NCBI GenBank assembly: GCA_963931865.1
Contig: OZ007505.1
Coordinates: 9,297,415-9,361,414 of the forward strand
Direction of reading: 5' to 3'
Source: Axinella damicornis
Lineage: Eukaryota; Porifera; Demospongiae; Axinellida; Axinellidae
Length of the DNA: 64,000 bases
The notes beneath the pieces are model-generated. The model had not been told where the DNA came from and did not search any database. It saw only the letters and a program-made list of their open reading frames with translations. Each line of letters starts with the position of its first letter. The stretch's first letter is position 1. The position numbers were made by a program, and so were the translations under genes. Positions 25,201 to 36,201 of the stretch are shown here, one piece after another.

Positions 25201-28200
25201 ACGCAGTCGACATCTGTTTATATCACACGTACAGCTCCACAAATTATAGTTTCGACAGTAGCCTGAGGCTAGGATACAAGTGAGTGACAGGCAAACAAAC
25301 AGACATGAAAGGCATTGCTTAACCCTGCTGCGCATGCGCAAGCAGGGTAACGAGTAACCGGGACAAACAGTCTAAACATGTGTAACACTCTCCTCAGGCA
25401 TTGTGGTGTAGCAGCTGGCCAATTGCCCTTACACAGGAAGTGATGAAAGTGCTCAAAACACTAGTTACTTGTGCACCTTAGCTAAATTCAACGTACACTG
25501 AGTAGTCATCGTTCTTATCCTCTGCAGCTTCCAGGTCCGACTCTAGGAGCCGAATTCTGTTCTTGAGCTATGGAGTTGGAGAGGACGGGAGGGAGAGCAT
25601 AGAGGAAGACGAAGTGGGAGAGGAAGAGAGTAAACATGAAGTGTAGACATGCAGTTACAAAAAGTGTCACACACACGCATGCACGCACACACAACATACC
25701 TCCTCATTGTTTTTCTCCAAGTCCTCTAGTTTCTGGGCCTGATCTCGTACCTTCTCAGCTAGGCCCTCTTTCTGTGCACCAAAATGAGGGAGGGAGGAAC
25801 ACAGTACAGTCATAGGCTTCCATTTTTCTTTGCTTGACACTTCAGACCATTTGATGCATAGGCCAGAGCACTCTTGACCCAATAGACCATATTTGGAATT
25901 CTGGTCCTTGCATGGGCAGGACCAAGAGCACATGATGACATCATTGTTTTTTCACGGCGGAGGAGGAAGAGCGTGTGACTTCGTATTCTCCCGTGGTGAA
26001 AGCAGAATCTTTCGCGTGTACTAAAAATAGCACATCCGGTCACGTTGTATCTAGATTGCGGGTCAGAACAGAGCGTGAGAAACGATACAGCTGCGAAATA
26101 TTCGATCTCGAGCCAGAGGACTCAGTCAGAGACAGAACTGGGCCAATACCACCCCCTTCAACTTCGAAGTACTTCGTGGAGCAAACAATCATCCACCGTT
26201 TCTCCCCGCCCGACTTTCAGGCTCGGGTAGAACGCAGAACGAATCGCTTTGTGTCGATAACGGCTGTGAGAACGCAGACTTAGCAAGGTGAGCTCTGAGC
26301 GCTCCATTTACAGCTAGCTAGCAACTTTACTACGAGTACAGTGGCGTGATATCCAACGTGTTGAGCTCACGTGTTCTATTTTTAGTACACGCCAAAGATT
26401 CCGCCTGTTTCAAATTTTTGCCAGTCACACGCTCTTCCTCCTCCGCCGTGAAAAAACAATGATGTCATCATGCGCTCTTGGCAGGACATGTGAAAGTGCT
26501 GCTATTTGTATGGTGCCTTACAGTCTAAAGTAGGTCCTTCACAGTTGCAGAGAGGTTCTATCTACTTACGAAGCTCCAAAATCCAAACACTCCAACTTCA
26601 CTACCCATGCAGGCTATCCTGATCAGGCTGGAGACCTTTACAGCAAGGTGCCACAGATTGTACTAAATCTTCAGTACTTCCCCCAAAATAGATCAAACCC
26701 TGACATGGATGTCCATACCTCATCCATATCCGTCTCTGTTGTGCTCTGAAGTTTCTTCAGCTCCCTGTCAGGAGGGAGAAACACATACTAGCAACACGTA
26801 CAGTGATGCCTGCCCAAACACGCACGCAGACAGCGGGCATCCAGGTTAAGCTACTGTAGCACTCCTTGTGGGCACAGGAGGATGAGGTGTAATGGAGCAT
26901 GCAATTCTGGTCACGTGTAACTCGAAATGACATGTCTATTTCTACTCTGGAGTGATATGTCAGCCAACTCCAGCTAATCAGGCCACGTCAAAAACAATAT
27001 TAATTAAAAGTTGCTTGTGCCCGCATAAAAGTAATACGGAAGTCAAGACAATAGTAATTTGCAGGATGGCACAGAAGCAGAAAGAATCTACAAGAGTCCT
27101 TCCTGATGATGACTCTGAATGATCCATACTATGCACGGCTTCTCTCCCTCCATCCTAGCTAACACTTGTTGTATGGCCACAGCCATGCCCCCAGCCCTGC
27201 ATGCAGCATATGTCTAAACAAACGGGAACCGCCATTTTCTGGCTGAACCTAGCCACACGGATGATCTCCTCTGACCACACACTCGCGTCCTCCATGAGAC
27301 ACCAGTATGTGATTTTCGATACAAGGCCTTCACTAGTTTGCCTCACTCTTCCATTCTGCATATTGTACAAACCGAACGACTGGCCAACCTGCAGTCCAGG
27401 ATGAGGACTGCCAAAGGAATTGAAGACCCTGGTGTATTTTATTACTCGTGTGCCGTTAAGGGTAGGCAAGAGCATCTGTGGCATTGCTCAAGTGGTAACC
27501 GTACCAGGCTACACCATCTCTTTTGTGGTAAGGGAGCCTGGCTAGCCAACCAGTGTTTCTTTTAGAAAATCGTTCGAGGAGGGGTGGAATCGTAGCGCGG
27601 TGAGGTAAGGGGGGAGGCATGAATAGCTTTGCATACATAATACTTCTTGGGTATCATTCAAGGGGGGGGGGGGGGGGGGGCAAATGCCCCCCCCCCCCCC
27701 TCCCCCCCCCAAAAAAAAAAAAAAAACCCTGTAGCCAACTAAAAGAAGAGTAGATCACAGGTGGTCATGATCAGATCAACAAAGGGCACAAGTGCTTATC
27801 TAGTGAAGTCAGAAGTGACCAATCTTGAAATCACAATAAGAGTGGTAGACATCATTCTCTCTTCTAGCACAATGACATCAATCACCTATCCACCACAATA
27901 ATGGAGGTCATACAGATGACAAGGGTGACCACATTCAGTGTCCTTTGACCCTAATACTCTATTGAGGAGTGGCCCATTGGCAATGAGCTGCAAGTGACCA
28001 TTGCAGAGCCCAACATGTCCTGTATTCGGCTGCTAGACTACACCGCCTTTGTCAGAAAACCGTGCTTTTCAGAAGGATCATTACAGGACAATTAATGCTT
28101 AATGCTTTGTTTACGATAATCTGGCATAGCTCTGAAAATCAAGCCGACATCCAATCCCCCATGCAGTCACTTTTAGGGTTGGCTAGTTAAGGTATTTGTG

Positions 28201-29034
28201 CCTCCATAATGTACTGTTCACAGATTCAATCACAACAGAAGCCATACAATGACAAGTATGCATGTGTACTAAGGACTACTGCCTTACTGTTTTTTTAACC
28301 AAATATGGTAGTACTACACTGCCTGGAGCTAATTGGGAAAGCCATCTGGATTCCAAGGGCAATCCACAGAATGCTCTGCCAACCACACAACTGCCTGCTT
28401 CACAGCTGAAGTACACGTAATAGATATTAAATTCATTGTCCATTTACTGCCTTTCAGACTTCACATTTTTTTGCATACTAGTTAGTTCTTGTAGATTGTG
28501 TACCAAAAACAGCGACAGCATCAACCTGTCTAGGACTATGTGTGAGACAAGGCCTACCAAGAAAAATGATTGTTTCTTGTTCATCCGATTTGTGAAAATT
28601 GTCTCTGGACAACAGTAAACAGCTCAGTGGCATAAGCAAGCACTAGTACTTACCTCTCCCGGTCTTCCAAAGCACCTTCATACTCACTCGACTGCTTCGA
28701 TAAGCCCGAAAGACGTTCTTCTGCTCTGTCTAAATCATCCTCAACAAGTTTTAGCTTCCTTCTCAAGTTATCACATTCCTGCTCAGCCTGTGGGAACAAG
28801 GAGGGGGACCACCGAATGAATACACGTCCAGACTAAACGAAACGAGGACACCATATCCATGAATAGGTTTAGTGTAAATTAGTGTGGTAAGAAGACAAAA
28901 TGACTTGCTAAACAGTTTACCGCTTCTACTTTGGCTTCAGCTTCCTTCTTCTCGCGTTCTGCATCTTCTGCGCGCTCCACAGCAGCCTCTTTTTCATCCT
29001 TCAGAGCGGACAACTTCTTTTTGATGGCCTCCAT
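19298..29034 (-). CDS. Tropomyosin-like protein B (242 aa)
   Basis: Eight exons on the - strand: 28921-29034, 28654-28787, 26719-26764, 25700-25771, 25497-25567, 22619-22694, 21922-22054, 19298-19380. All have GT-AG borders and phases join exactly (729 nt including TGA), which is strong support. The start MEAIKKKLSALKDEKEAAVE matches the tropomyosin N terminus. The first exon again encodes 38 residues and the last ends ...TLAELNEI. The whole protein is heptad coiled coil (LRRKLKLVEDDLDRAEERL; KNRIRLLESDLEAAEDKN). It is six heptads (42 residues) shorter than the 284-residue muscle form and close to the 247-248 residue forms with six actin-binding periods. Role known for the family: end-to-end coiled-coil cable on actin filaments. 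Introns carry several MITEs; the gene starts head-to-head with TRIP4. Confidence 0.9.
19475..19880 (-). repeat. Truncated copy of the long TAGCCTCG element
   Basis: Starts TAGCCTCGTTCCCAGGCC and matches, inverted, the right half of the full element at 23142-23751 (catacccaggctacaagcca, aaagggctgccgagtgacaa). No right terminal end was found. The 127-codon frame inside is not supported as a gene. Confidence 0.7.
20546..20935. repeat. Dispersed repeat with GC-rich near-palindromic end
   Basis: Begins taccccgtgcgcatgcgcag and contains tctgtctgtc, gcggtttgagcagtgaaggc and cagaccagagatccactcga, ending near ggggtatgtgctctgctgag. A close copy occupies 34589-35011. The terminal palindrome alone recurs at 25318-25352 and 10075-10106. 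Confidence 0.75.
21245..21801. mobile_element. MITE with TACCGTA..TGTCCCG ends
   Basis: The left end taccgtagtgtcccgctagt is mirrored on the right by ttaacgggacaatacggta. Subterminal acgcccccttc / gggggcgtat arms are also inverted. TA at each edge fits a Tc1/mariner-like target. Lies in intron 7 of tropomyosin B. Confidence 0.8.
23142..23751. mobile_element. Full-length long member of the TAGCCTCG element family (~610 bp)
   Basis: About 100-bp inverted ends (tagcctcgttcccaggcctt ... through gaatcttctcacg). Both sides are flanked by ggatacca directly next to the ends, a target duplication of 8-9 bp. No transposase frame; the inside contains two short exon-like frames that also occur at 19475 and 51129 but are not conserved as ORFs. 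Confidence 0.85.
24095..24776 (+). other. Candidate small nested gene on the opposite strand, unproven
   Basis: An ATG at 24125 opens MAAKGKTSNYYSAHNFAST and ends at a good donor (ACG|gtgagt). A second possible exon ends at CCAAG|gtgagt near 24332. A third starts after tttcag at about 24479 and holds a 68-bp tandem duplication (ctggaaagcacgctacgtaa). The reading frame LWKARYVKFNGLHNKRFHV is kept in the second unit. I know no family for it. It lies in intron 5 of tropomyosin B and could equally be a repeat fragment. Confidence 0.3.
24961..24998. repeat. Solitary copy of the tgccgagcgc repeat
   Basis: tgccgagcgcattagcacga followed by ggctctgaatgggggat. Near-identical sequence occurs at 58611-58647, and a shorter match at 60031-60053, where the pair flanks a Crypton-type ORF. 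Confidence 0.7.
25037..25290. repeat. Dispersed repeat shared with 60686-60945
   Basis: Shares gctcaggaat, aattgagttttatttgcc, agatcagtggacgag, gcttgcagagct and gcagctacatgtggagtcaa, in the same order, with the copy near 60.7 kb. No ORF. Confidence 0.75.
25922..26481. mobile_element. Foldback element with ~60-bp near-perfect inverted ends
   Basis: The left arm catgatgacatcattgtttt then cacggcggaggaggaagagc is mirrored at the right end with almost no mismatch, followed by weaker inner arms (tactaaaaatag / ctatttttagta). It encodes no transposase. Lies in intron 3 of tropomyosin B. Confidence 0.85.
27661..27726. repeat. Compound G-run, C-run, A-run
   Basis: A run of about 20 G, ten bases later C-rich runs, then about 17 A. 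Assembly length here is unreliable. Confidence 0.85.
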
Positions 29035-29990
29035 TTGTTTAAGCTACAATTTGGTTTCACCTGCTTTGAAGAGACGCGAAATACGCGCAGCAAAATCGAC
29101 CTAGCTGACCAGAGAGGCAAATGCAGAAGACGAAATGCAGCAGATGCAGCACATCATAAAATACGACCCCGCATATTTGTGGACGGAAGTGGCTTTCCTA
29201 CTTACGTACCCACTTTCCGCATTCTTGGAACAATAAGACACATCAAATGCGCATGCGCGGTTTTGGAACGAGACTTGAGGAGCTCTAAATGGAACTTTGT
29301 AGCTAGGTATGGTGCAACTTGCAGATCTAGACTCGACATCACAAGGGACATCACAGGGCAGGTCTATTCATGCAACATACAACCGTGACAGTTACTCTTT
29401 TGCAGAGATATGCCAGTTTCCAAGAGCAGTGAGCCCTTTGCCTTCGAGACCTGGTGTCGGAGGGAGCTGTCCAGATTGCTCAAGTTTCCAGTTGGTGATG
29501 ACTTGGTCAGGTGAGGGACACCAACTTGGATGAAGCATCTCTCTCTGTGTTGTGGATCTCAGGATGTAAATTTTCTGTGTGCACAGCCAAATATCAGGAG
29601 TGCATTTATATGATTCGAAGTGGATATTGGTCCGGCAGGAAGTAGGGCAATGGGTTAGGGTATATTAGGGCCAGGGCCAGTTCTAGATGTGCGTGCGTTT
29701 CCGGTACCTATACCTTAAGTATGTACTTCCTGCCGGACCAATATCCACGTTGTATATCATTATGCGCTCCCCCAACTGCCCACATGGCTTAAACTACACC
29801 CATCAAATAATATTATAGCTGTCTATAGTGTTTTCACGCTCTTCTGGGTTTCACCGCGTTTGAATGAAGCAGGAAATTTATGGTCTAACAGGATGAACAT
29901 TACAGATGCTCCGTTCGATTTGATGTGTAATTCCTTTCCTCCTCCCTCCTTCCCCCTTCCCTCTCCCATGCAATTAGCTATCTCCTGTCA
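29035..29990. promoter_or_regulatory. Head-to-head intergenic region of tropomyosin B (-) and TRIP4 (+)
   Basis: The two start codons are 956 bp apart and diverge, so both promoters must lie here (or overlap) unless non-coding first exons sit elsewhere. A pyrimidine-rich stretch precedes the TRIP4 ATG (29936-29968). No clear TATA box is seen. A palindromic element occupies 29620-29748. A shared bidirectional promoter is an inference from layout only. Confidence 0.45.
29620..29748. mobile_element. Palindromic element with gtggatattggtccggcagg ends
   Basis: The left end gtggatattggtccggcagg is mirrored perfectly by cctgccggaccaatatccac at the right. Related single ends appear at about 18675, 55578 and 56272, so it is a second dispersed inverted-repeat family. 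Confidence 0.8.
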
Positions 29991-31002
29991 ATGGAATCAG
30001 CAAAAGACGTTGATGAATACCTGATGGAACTACTGGGGGAAGATACCCCAGTGTCACGTGAATTCCGGCGGAATTTTATTCTCCACTGGCACCCTCCTGA
30101 AAGAACCCCTTCTGCCCCCTCTCCTGAGGAGGAACAACTGATGGAGGCACTTGTGAGACCCCAGCAGGAAGAGATGGTACTATTTGCTGATAGGAAGGAG
30201 GGAGGAGGAAGGGGGACAGAAGGGAAAGGTAGAGGAAAGCTGCAAAAAGGGAAGGAGAAGAAGGTATGTTCTGTCAGCAGACTTTTAGTAGTGGAGCTTC
30301 ACACCGTCATCATGTTAGCATCAGTTTTAGTATCAGTGGAATGATTATGGTAGGGTGAATTTTTGTTGCTGTAACTGCATTGCCATAGCAACACAAAGAA
30401 ACTTATGTTTTGAGTAGTTGATTACTGATCAATCAGATTACTGGTTCAGAAATATAGCCAACGTAGTTGGGAATGATTTTGTTATTGTTTGTTGTTTAGT
30501 TAGTTCATGTACCGTTCTTCTGTGCACCTCAGGAGGGCAGTGGGCTAGGAGCTCCCCCAGGATTTCCAGCGATTCACGCAACCACATTTGATGGCCCATC
30601 AAAGACTCAACCAGGAGACACAGTGAGCCAACAACCTTCCGTCAGAGCATCAGCCAGCAAAGATAGGATTTCGTTCCAATCTTCTGCTGATGGGGGGAGG
30701 GGTGCAGGAGGTGGAGGGAGGCACAAGCAGAAATTTGTTCCTCTTATGAGTGCGGAAGGCCAGTCTCGTGCGACTCCCCAACTCCCTGGTCGTTACTCCT
30801 GCCAGTGCCTGGCTCAGAGGCACACTCTTGTTAACAACTGTGTTGAATGTGGGAGAATTGTGTGTGCACAGGTAAGGAGGTGTGTGTGTGTGCTGTATGT
30901 GTACTTGTGTGTTGTGAGTGTTGTGTTTGTGTATGTGCACGCACAGTATGTGCATGCACGTGTACCAAACTACATGGCCACTCTTAGCGACGTATGTGTG
31001 TA

Positions 31003-31052
<50 letters not shown>

Positions 31053-34000
31053 GTCTACACATGCGCACAGCATGCATATGGATGTATACTTGTGTGTACC
31101 AAGCTACAGTTCGAATCTAAGTACAAGTGTATTGCTCTATATTTAAGTTAATTAACCCTTTAGGGCCCATAGTGCCAAAAGTCGTCATAATACTTTCAGC
31201 TTCATCATGTGACTTCCGGCAATGTCCTTGGGAGATAGGTTCTGCGATAGCAGAAAGGGCGGGACAGGGGGAGGTGGGTGGGTGCACCCGGAGGGTGCAA
31301 ACAACATGGCCGTGTCTGGGCTCCGCGGTAGAAAGGTCTTGGTCGGCACTGGGAGGGCCATTTCCGCCGTTTTTGGCATAAATGGACTTAGAAAGTAGCT
31401 GTCTTGCCTTGTAGGCCCTCCAGTGTTCATGGTCCGTTTTCTAGCTACGGCAGGTTGGCCACTTCTCGGGAGGCTTGATTGCAAGTTCGTTAGTTGGTGG
31501 GTGTGGTTAAGTCACGTATATGCTTAGTGTAGCTGAAATTACCTGTGTGAGCAGTTTCGAGCCCAGCAACGCCAGGGAACAGAAATTAGGGTATGTTTAA
31601 GTGTTCTATAGACTGAAAATGACCTAGAGAAAGAAATTTGGGCCCTATAGAGAGTTAAACACCTCCTGCATGGCCAACGGTAGTGGCGTACTGTCTGTGC
31701 ATGCGTGATTGCCATGGAGTCTCCCCAGTGTGGGCAGCACATGGCACCGATTTGGCTTTTATTGTAATGGATATCCCCTCTGCTTTGATGTTACCAAATT
31801 TGGAAGTTAAGCCTCCAATGTCTGACTGCCTGGTTGGCAGGCTGACTAAATCTAGTGGCTGTAATTACGGTGGTAGTCCATACATTCTTGTGACATGGCA
31901 ATCATTCCAACATGACCTTGAAAAGGGTAGGGTTGTAAATACTATTCACCCGCCCGAATTCAAAATGCCTTTTATCTCGGGGTTGTAGTGTTGTTGTGAT
32001 TGGTGTGAGTGTGTGTACATGTGCTTGCTTCCTTGAGCTCTCCCTCCCTCCCTCCCTCCCTCCCTCCCTCCCTCCCTCCCTCCCTCCCTCCCTCCCTCCC
32101 TCCCTCCCTCCCTCCCTCCCTCTCTCCCTCCCTCCCTCCCTCCCTCCCCTTCCCTCCCTCCCCCTCCCTCCCCTTCCTTCCCTCCCTCCCTCCCTCTCTC
32201 TCTCCCTCCCTCCCTCCCCCTCCCTCCCTCCCTCCCCTTTCCTCCCTCCCTCCATCCCTCCCTCCCTCCCTCCCTCCCTCCCTCCCTCCCTCTCTCCCTC
32301 CCTCCCTCCCCCTCCCTCCCCTTCCTTCCCTCCCTCCCTCCCTCTCTCTCTCCCTCCCTCCCTCTCCCTCCCTCCCTCCCTCCCTCCCTCCCTCCCTCCC
32401 TCCCTCCCTCCCTCCCTCCCTCCCCCCTCCCTCCCTCCTCCCTCCCTCCCTCCCTCCCTCCCTCCCTCCCTCCCTCCCTCCCTCCCTCCCTCCCTCCCTC
32501 CCTCCCTCCCTCCCTCCCTCCCTCCCTCCCTCCCTCCCTCTCCCTCTGCTCCCTCCCTCAGGAGGGATCAGGTCCATGTTTGTTCTGTGGTACTCTAGTC
32601 TGTACTCCTGAAGAGGAAGAGGTGCTGGCAAGGGACTCCAAGAAGGGACACAAGATGAGAGAGAAATTGCTGAAGCAATTTGAGATAAAGGTAGCCAATC
32701 TGAAGGTCTCATAGATAGACCCCATTCTCCTAAGAGAGAACTGTGGTCTGAAGACAGCCCTCTGAATGGTTAAAACTTAGCAAAGCTACTGGTGAAGGCC
32801 CTGGATGTGCAATGTGCAGAATATACATCACTCCAATTACACAGCCATGTTCATGATTTGTCCACCACCACACTTGTCTCAGTTTTAGTGATGGTCCCCA
32901 GAGAGAAGGACTAGCCTCGTTCCCAGGCCTCCACACCCAGCTTTTGTCACTTGCAGTACGAAAAGCGGGCTGGGGGAAGGCCTGGTAGATCACATCACGT
33001 GATATGTGCCGCGACTGTCATAACACGTCATCCTTTCAAGACGAGTATAGTAGCACGATTGCGTACGAAGACAGGTCAATGGCCAGAAGAGAGCCACACC
33101 TAGCTTATCCAAGCTAGAAATCGTACCTTCGAAGTAGTGCTGAGCTACAAGTGTTGTACTTTTCAGAGCGATGGTTCACTGCACGGAGTGAACAGTAAAA
33201 AGCACTTCCAAGTTATAACCGTTGTATTACAGCCATCTCTCAGTGGTTTTGTTTCAAATCGAGTTATGTTGTGTAGGTAGGACCTGCCTCTCATCTGGAG
33301 TTTGTCTGATCTCTGTAGCATCTCTGGAACAGGCGATAGCGAGTTGAATACTATGAATATGTATTAACGGAATCCGTGACGTCAGTCGTGGCACGTACCA
33401 CGTGATGAGGTCTACCAGGCCTCCTCATTGCTTTTCGTACTGCAGGCGATAAAAGCTGGGCATGGAGGCCTGGGAACGAGGCTAGACAAGACCTCCCTTA
33501 TTCCATGCAGGCATAGTACTGTAACAGTCTTAATCGTGCGGTTCGTATGCACCAGCTCGTTTCAGGATGCCAGACGCATGTCACTGGGCCTCGGAGTGTG
33601 TGAAGGTACCTTCTTCTTTCATACCTCTTGGTGTGCGTTGGTGTTGCTATGCCACCTCTTTGACAACCTAGTGATACATTCCTTCCCAGCATGTGGTTTC
33701 CAGCTAATCAAATGTAGTCATGGAGTCTTCTAAATGCTAAGTTAAGTCCCTTTGTGCCAACTATGGGGACTCTACTGTACCCATACAATCATCATACGTT
33801 TGATACACGTGTATATGATGTAGTGTGCTGCTGCTTACCCTGGGCATCTGCGCGTGGATAAAGGCCTTTCAATACGTGCACCGACTGTCCTCTCATGGCC
33901 CCCCAATACTTTGCCACAGTCTGATCCCCCCCCCCCCCCCCCCCAAACAATTTTCTAAATGAAACCTCCACATCAAGCAAACTGAGTATAAATTACTGTG

Positions 34001-36170
34001 GGCAGATGCAGTGCTGGCTTTGATGAGATGTCCAGTAATGTAGCAAGCATACAGGGACTCACTGTCACGTCCCACACACATACACCAAGGTATATACTTC
34101 TATGGCAAGGAAGTACCAATTAGTATCATCATTATGTGATGTGGCAAGTACAACCTACGTACATGTACATGTACATGTACAAGGAATGCCGGCTTTGATG
34201 AGCTGTCAAGTGATGTAGCAAGCATACAAGGGACTCACTACAATGTACGACATGTACAGCTGTATATACTTCTATGGCAAGGAATCACCAGCTATCGGCA
34301 TCATTTATGCAATGTTCCTGCTGGAAACTGGCTTTGATGAGATGTCCAGTAATGTAGCAAGCATACAGGGACTCACTGTCACACACACATACACCAAGGT
34401 ATATACTTCTATGGCAAGGAAGCACCAGCTATTATGCATATGTGATGTGACAAGTAGCCTATTAGGAGAGCTGACTTTGATGAGATGTTCGGTAATGTAG
34501 CTAGCATGCAGGGACTCACTGTCACTTGTACACCAAGGTACAATGTATATACTTCTATGGCAAGGAAGCACCAGCCTCTTAGCATCATTACCCCGTGCGC
34601 ATACGCGCAGCAGGGGTTAAGTGATTGGTTTGTGTCCCGTCTGTCTGTGGACACAAAATCAGCGGTTTGAGCAGTGAAGGCCTTGTTGAAGGCTTACATG
34701 TAGTTCAGGATAGAAGTGTCAGAATTCAGGAATTACTAGCGTCCACATAACTCACAGACCAGAGATCCACTCGAGAGGCTGACGTGAAAGTCTTGTTTCT
34801 AATTTATACAACTTGACCACACCCTGTTTCTAACATTACTGCCACAAATTAAAGTATCTCATTCTGCATGCTGCATGACATCGCTGAATTAAAAAAATCG
34901 GTAGGCCTAGCTATCTAATCGTGCATGCTGTATTAAAAAACGGCGGAAAGGCCAACCAATATCATGTCAAAGTAGCGCATGGGGTATGTGCTCTGCTGAG
35001 CACCTCTACTGTACGTGATGTGGCAAGTACGTAGCCTATTAGGAGAATTGGCTTTGATGAGATGTTCAGTAATAAATGTAGCAAGCGTACAGGGACTCAC
35101 TGTCACACACACACACATATACACCAAGGTATATCCTTCCATATATGGCAAGGAAGCACCAGCTACGAATTAGCATCATTAATTGCAATGTGTCACGTAG
35201 CAGTGCTGACTTTGATGAGATGTCTAGTAATGCAGTGAACATACATGGACTCACCAGCTCTCAAAATGGGCATGACAAAATATCTTGCATAGAGACATTG
35301 TAATGTGTGTGTATTGTCTGTTGCTACATACAATAGGATGGAGGGAGGACGTTTGACCATATTAGGAAGGTGGAAGCCAGCGGAGGGTTAAGTAAAGCGG
35401 TGCAGCATAAGGACAAGCTACTTGAGTTTGATCAGACCAGGTATGTGAGACACGGTAATTCAATTGCCTTCTGTATAGGCAGCTGGTTTCCATAATGTTA
35501 CATGTCCAAAATAGTTCCTGATTATGCTAATTGTCCAAAATGACCACTTTTGGCTAACCGTCCTTGAACTTTGTATTCAGCATTACAGTACCTCTGGAAT
35601 TCAATGACATACCTGGGCTGTATAAACGACACCATTGTAGAAATGCGGTGAGCAGGTGTCGTGTGTCAAGAGGTATATGAAATGGAAGTGAATGACTGTA
35701 CAAGTCATACCTTTCTGAACAGCTTAATGAGGTTCAAATGTTGTGGCTCCGTCTACGATTTCTGTGGTGGTGCTTCTCATGCAACTGTTGATATGGTAAA
35801 GCTATACTCATTTGAAACTGTAACAGGATAGGTGCTCATAATACATTGCTCATTCCCACACACGAACTCCCTCTATATTATTTCTGTTTTATGGGGCATG
35901 AGAATGGGGTTGCATAACAAGGGGATGCATGTGCATTGAAACATCATAGCTCCCCTCTTCCCCTCCCTCTCCCTACTTTCTTTACGTTTCCTTCTTCCTC
36001 CTTTCCCTCTACCTGTTTTCACTCTCTCTCTCACTCTTCACTCTCCCTCTCCCTCCCTCTCTCTCCCCCTCTCCTCTCCTGTCCCTCCCCTCTCCCTCCC
36101 TCCCCCTTCTTTCCCTTCCATCTTCCCTCTCCCTCTCCGTTCTCTCTCTCCCCTTCCCCTCCCTCCTTAT

Positions 36171-36201
<31 letters not shown>

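Noticed and set aside
31902..32712. Long Gly-Arg-Glu and Pro-Ser frames on both strands
   Set aside because: They are translations of a CCCT microsatellite; no start context, family or codon signal.
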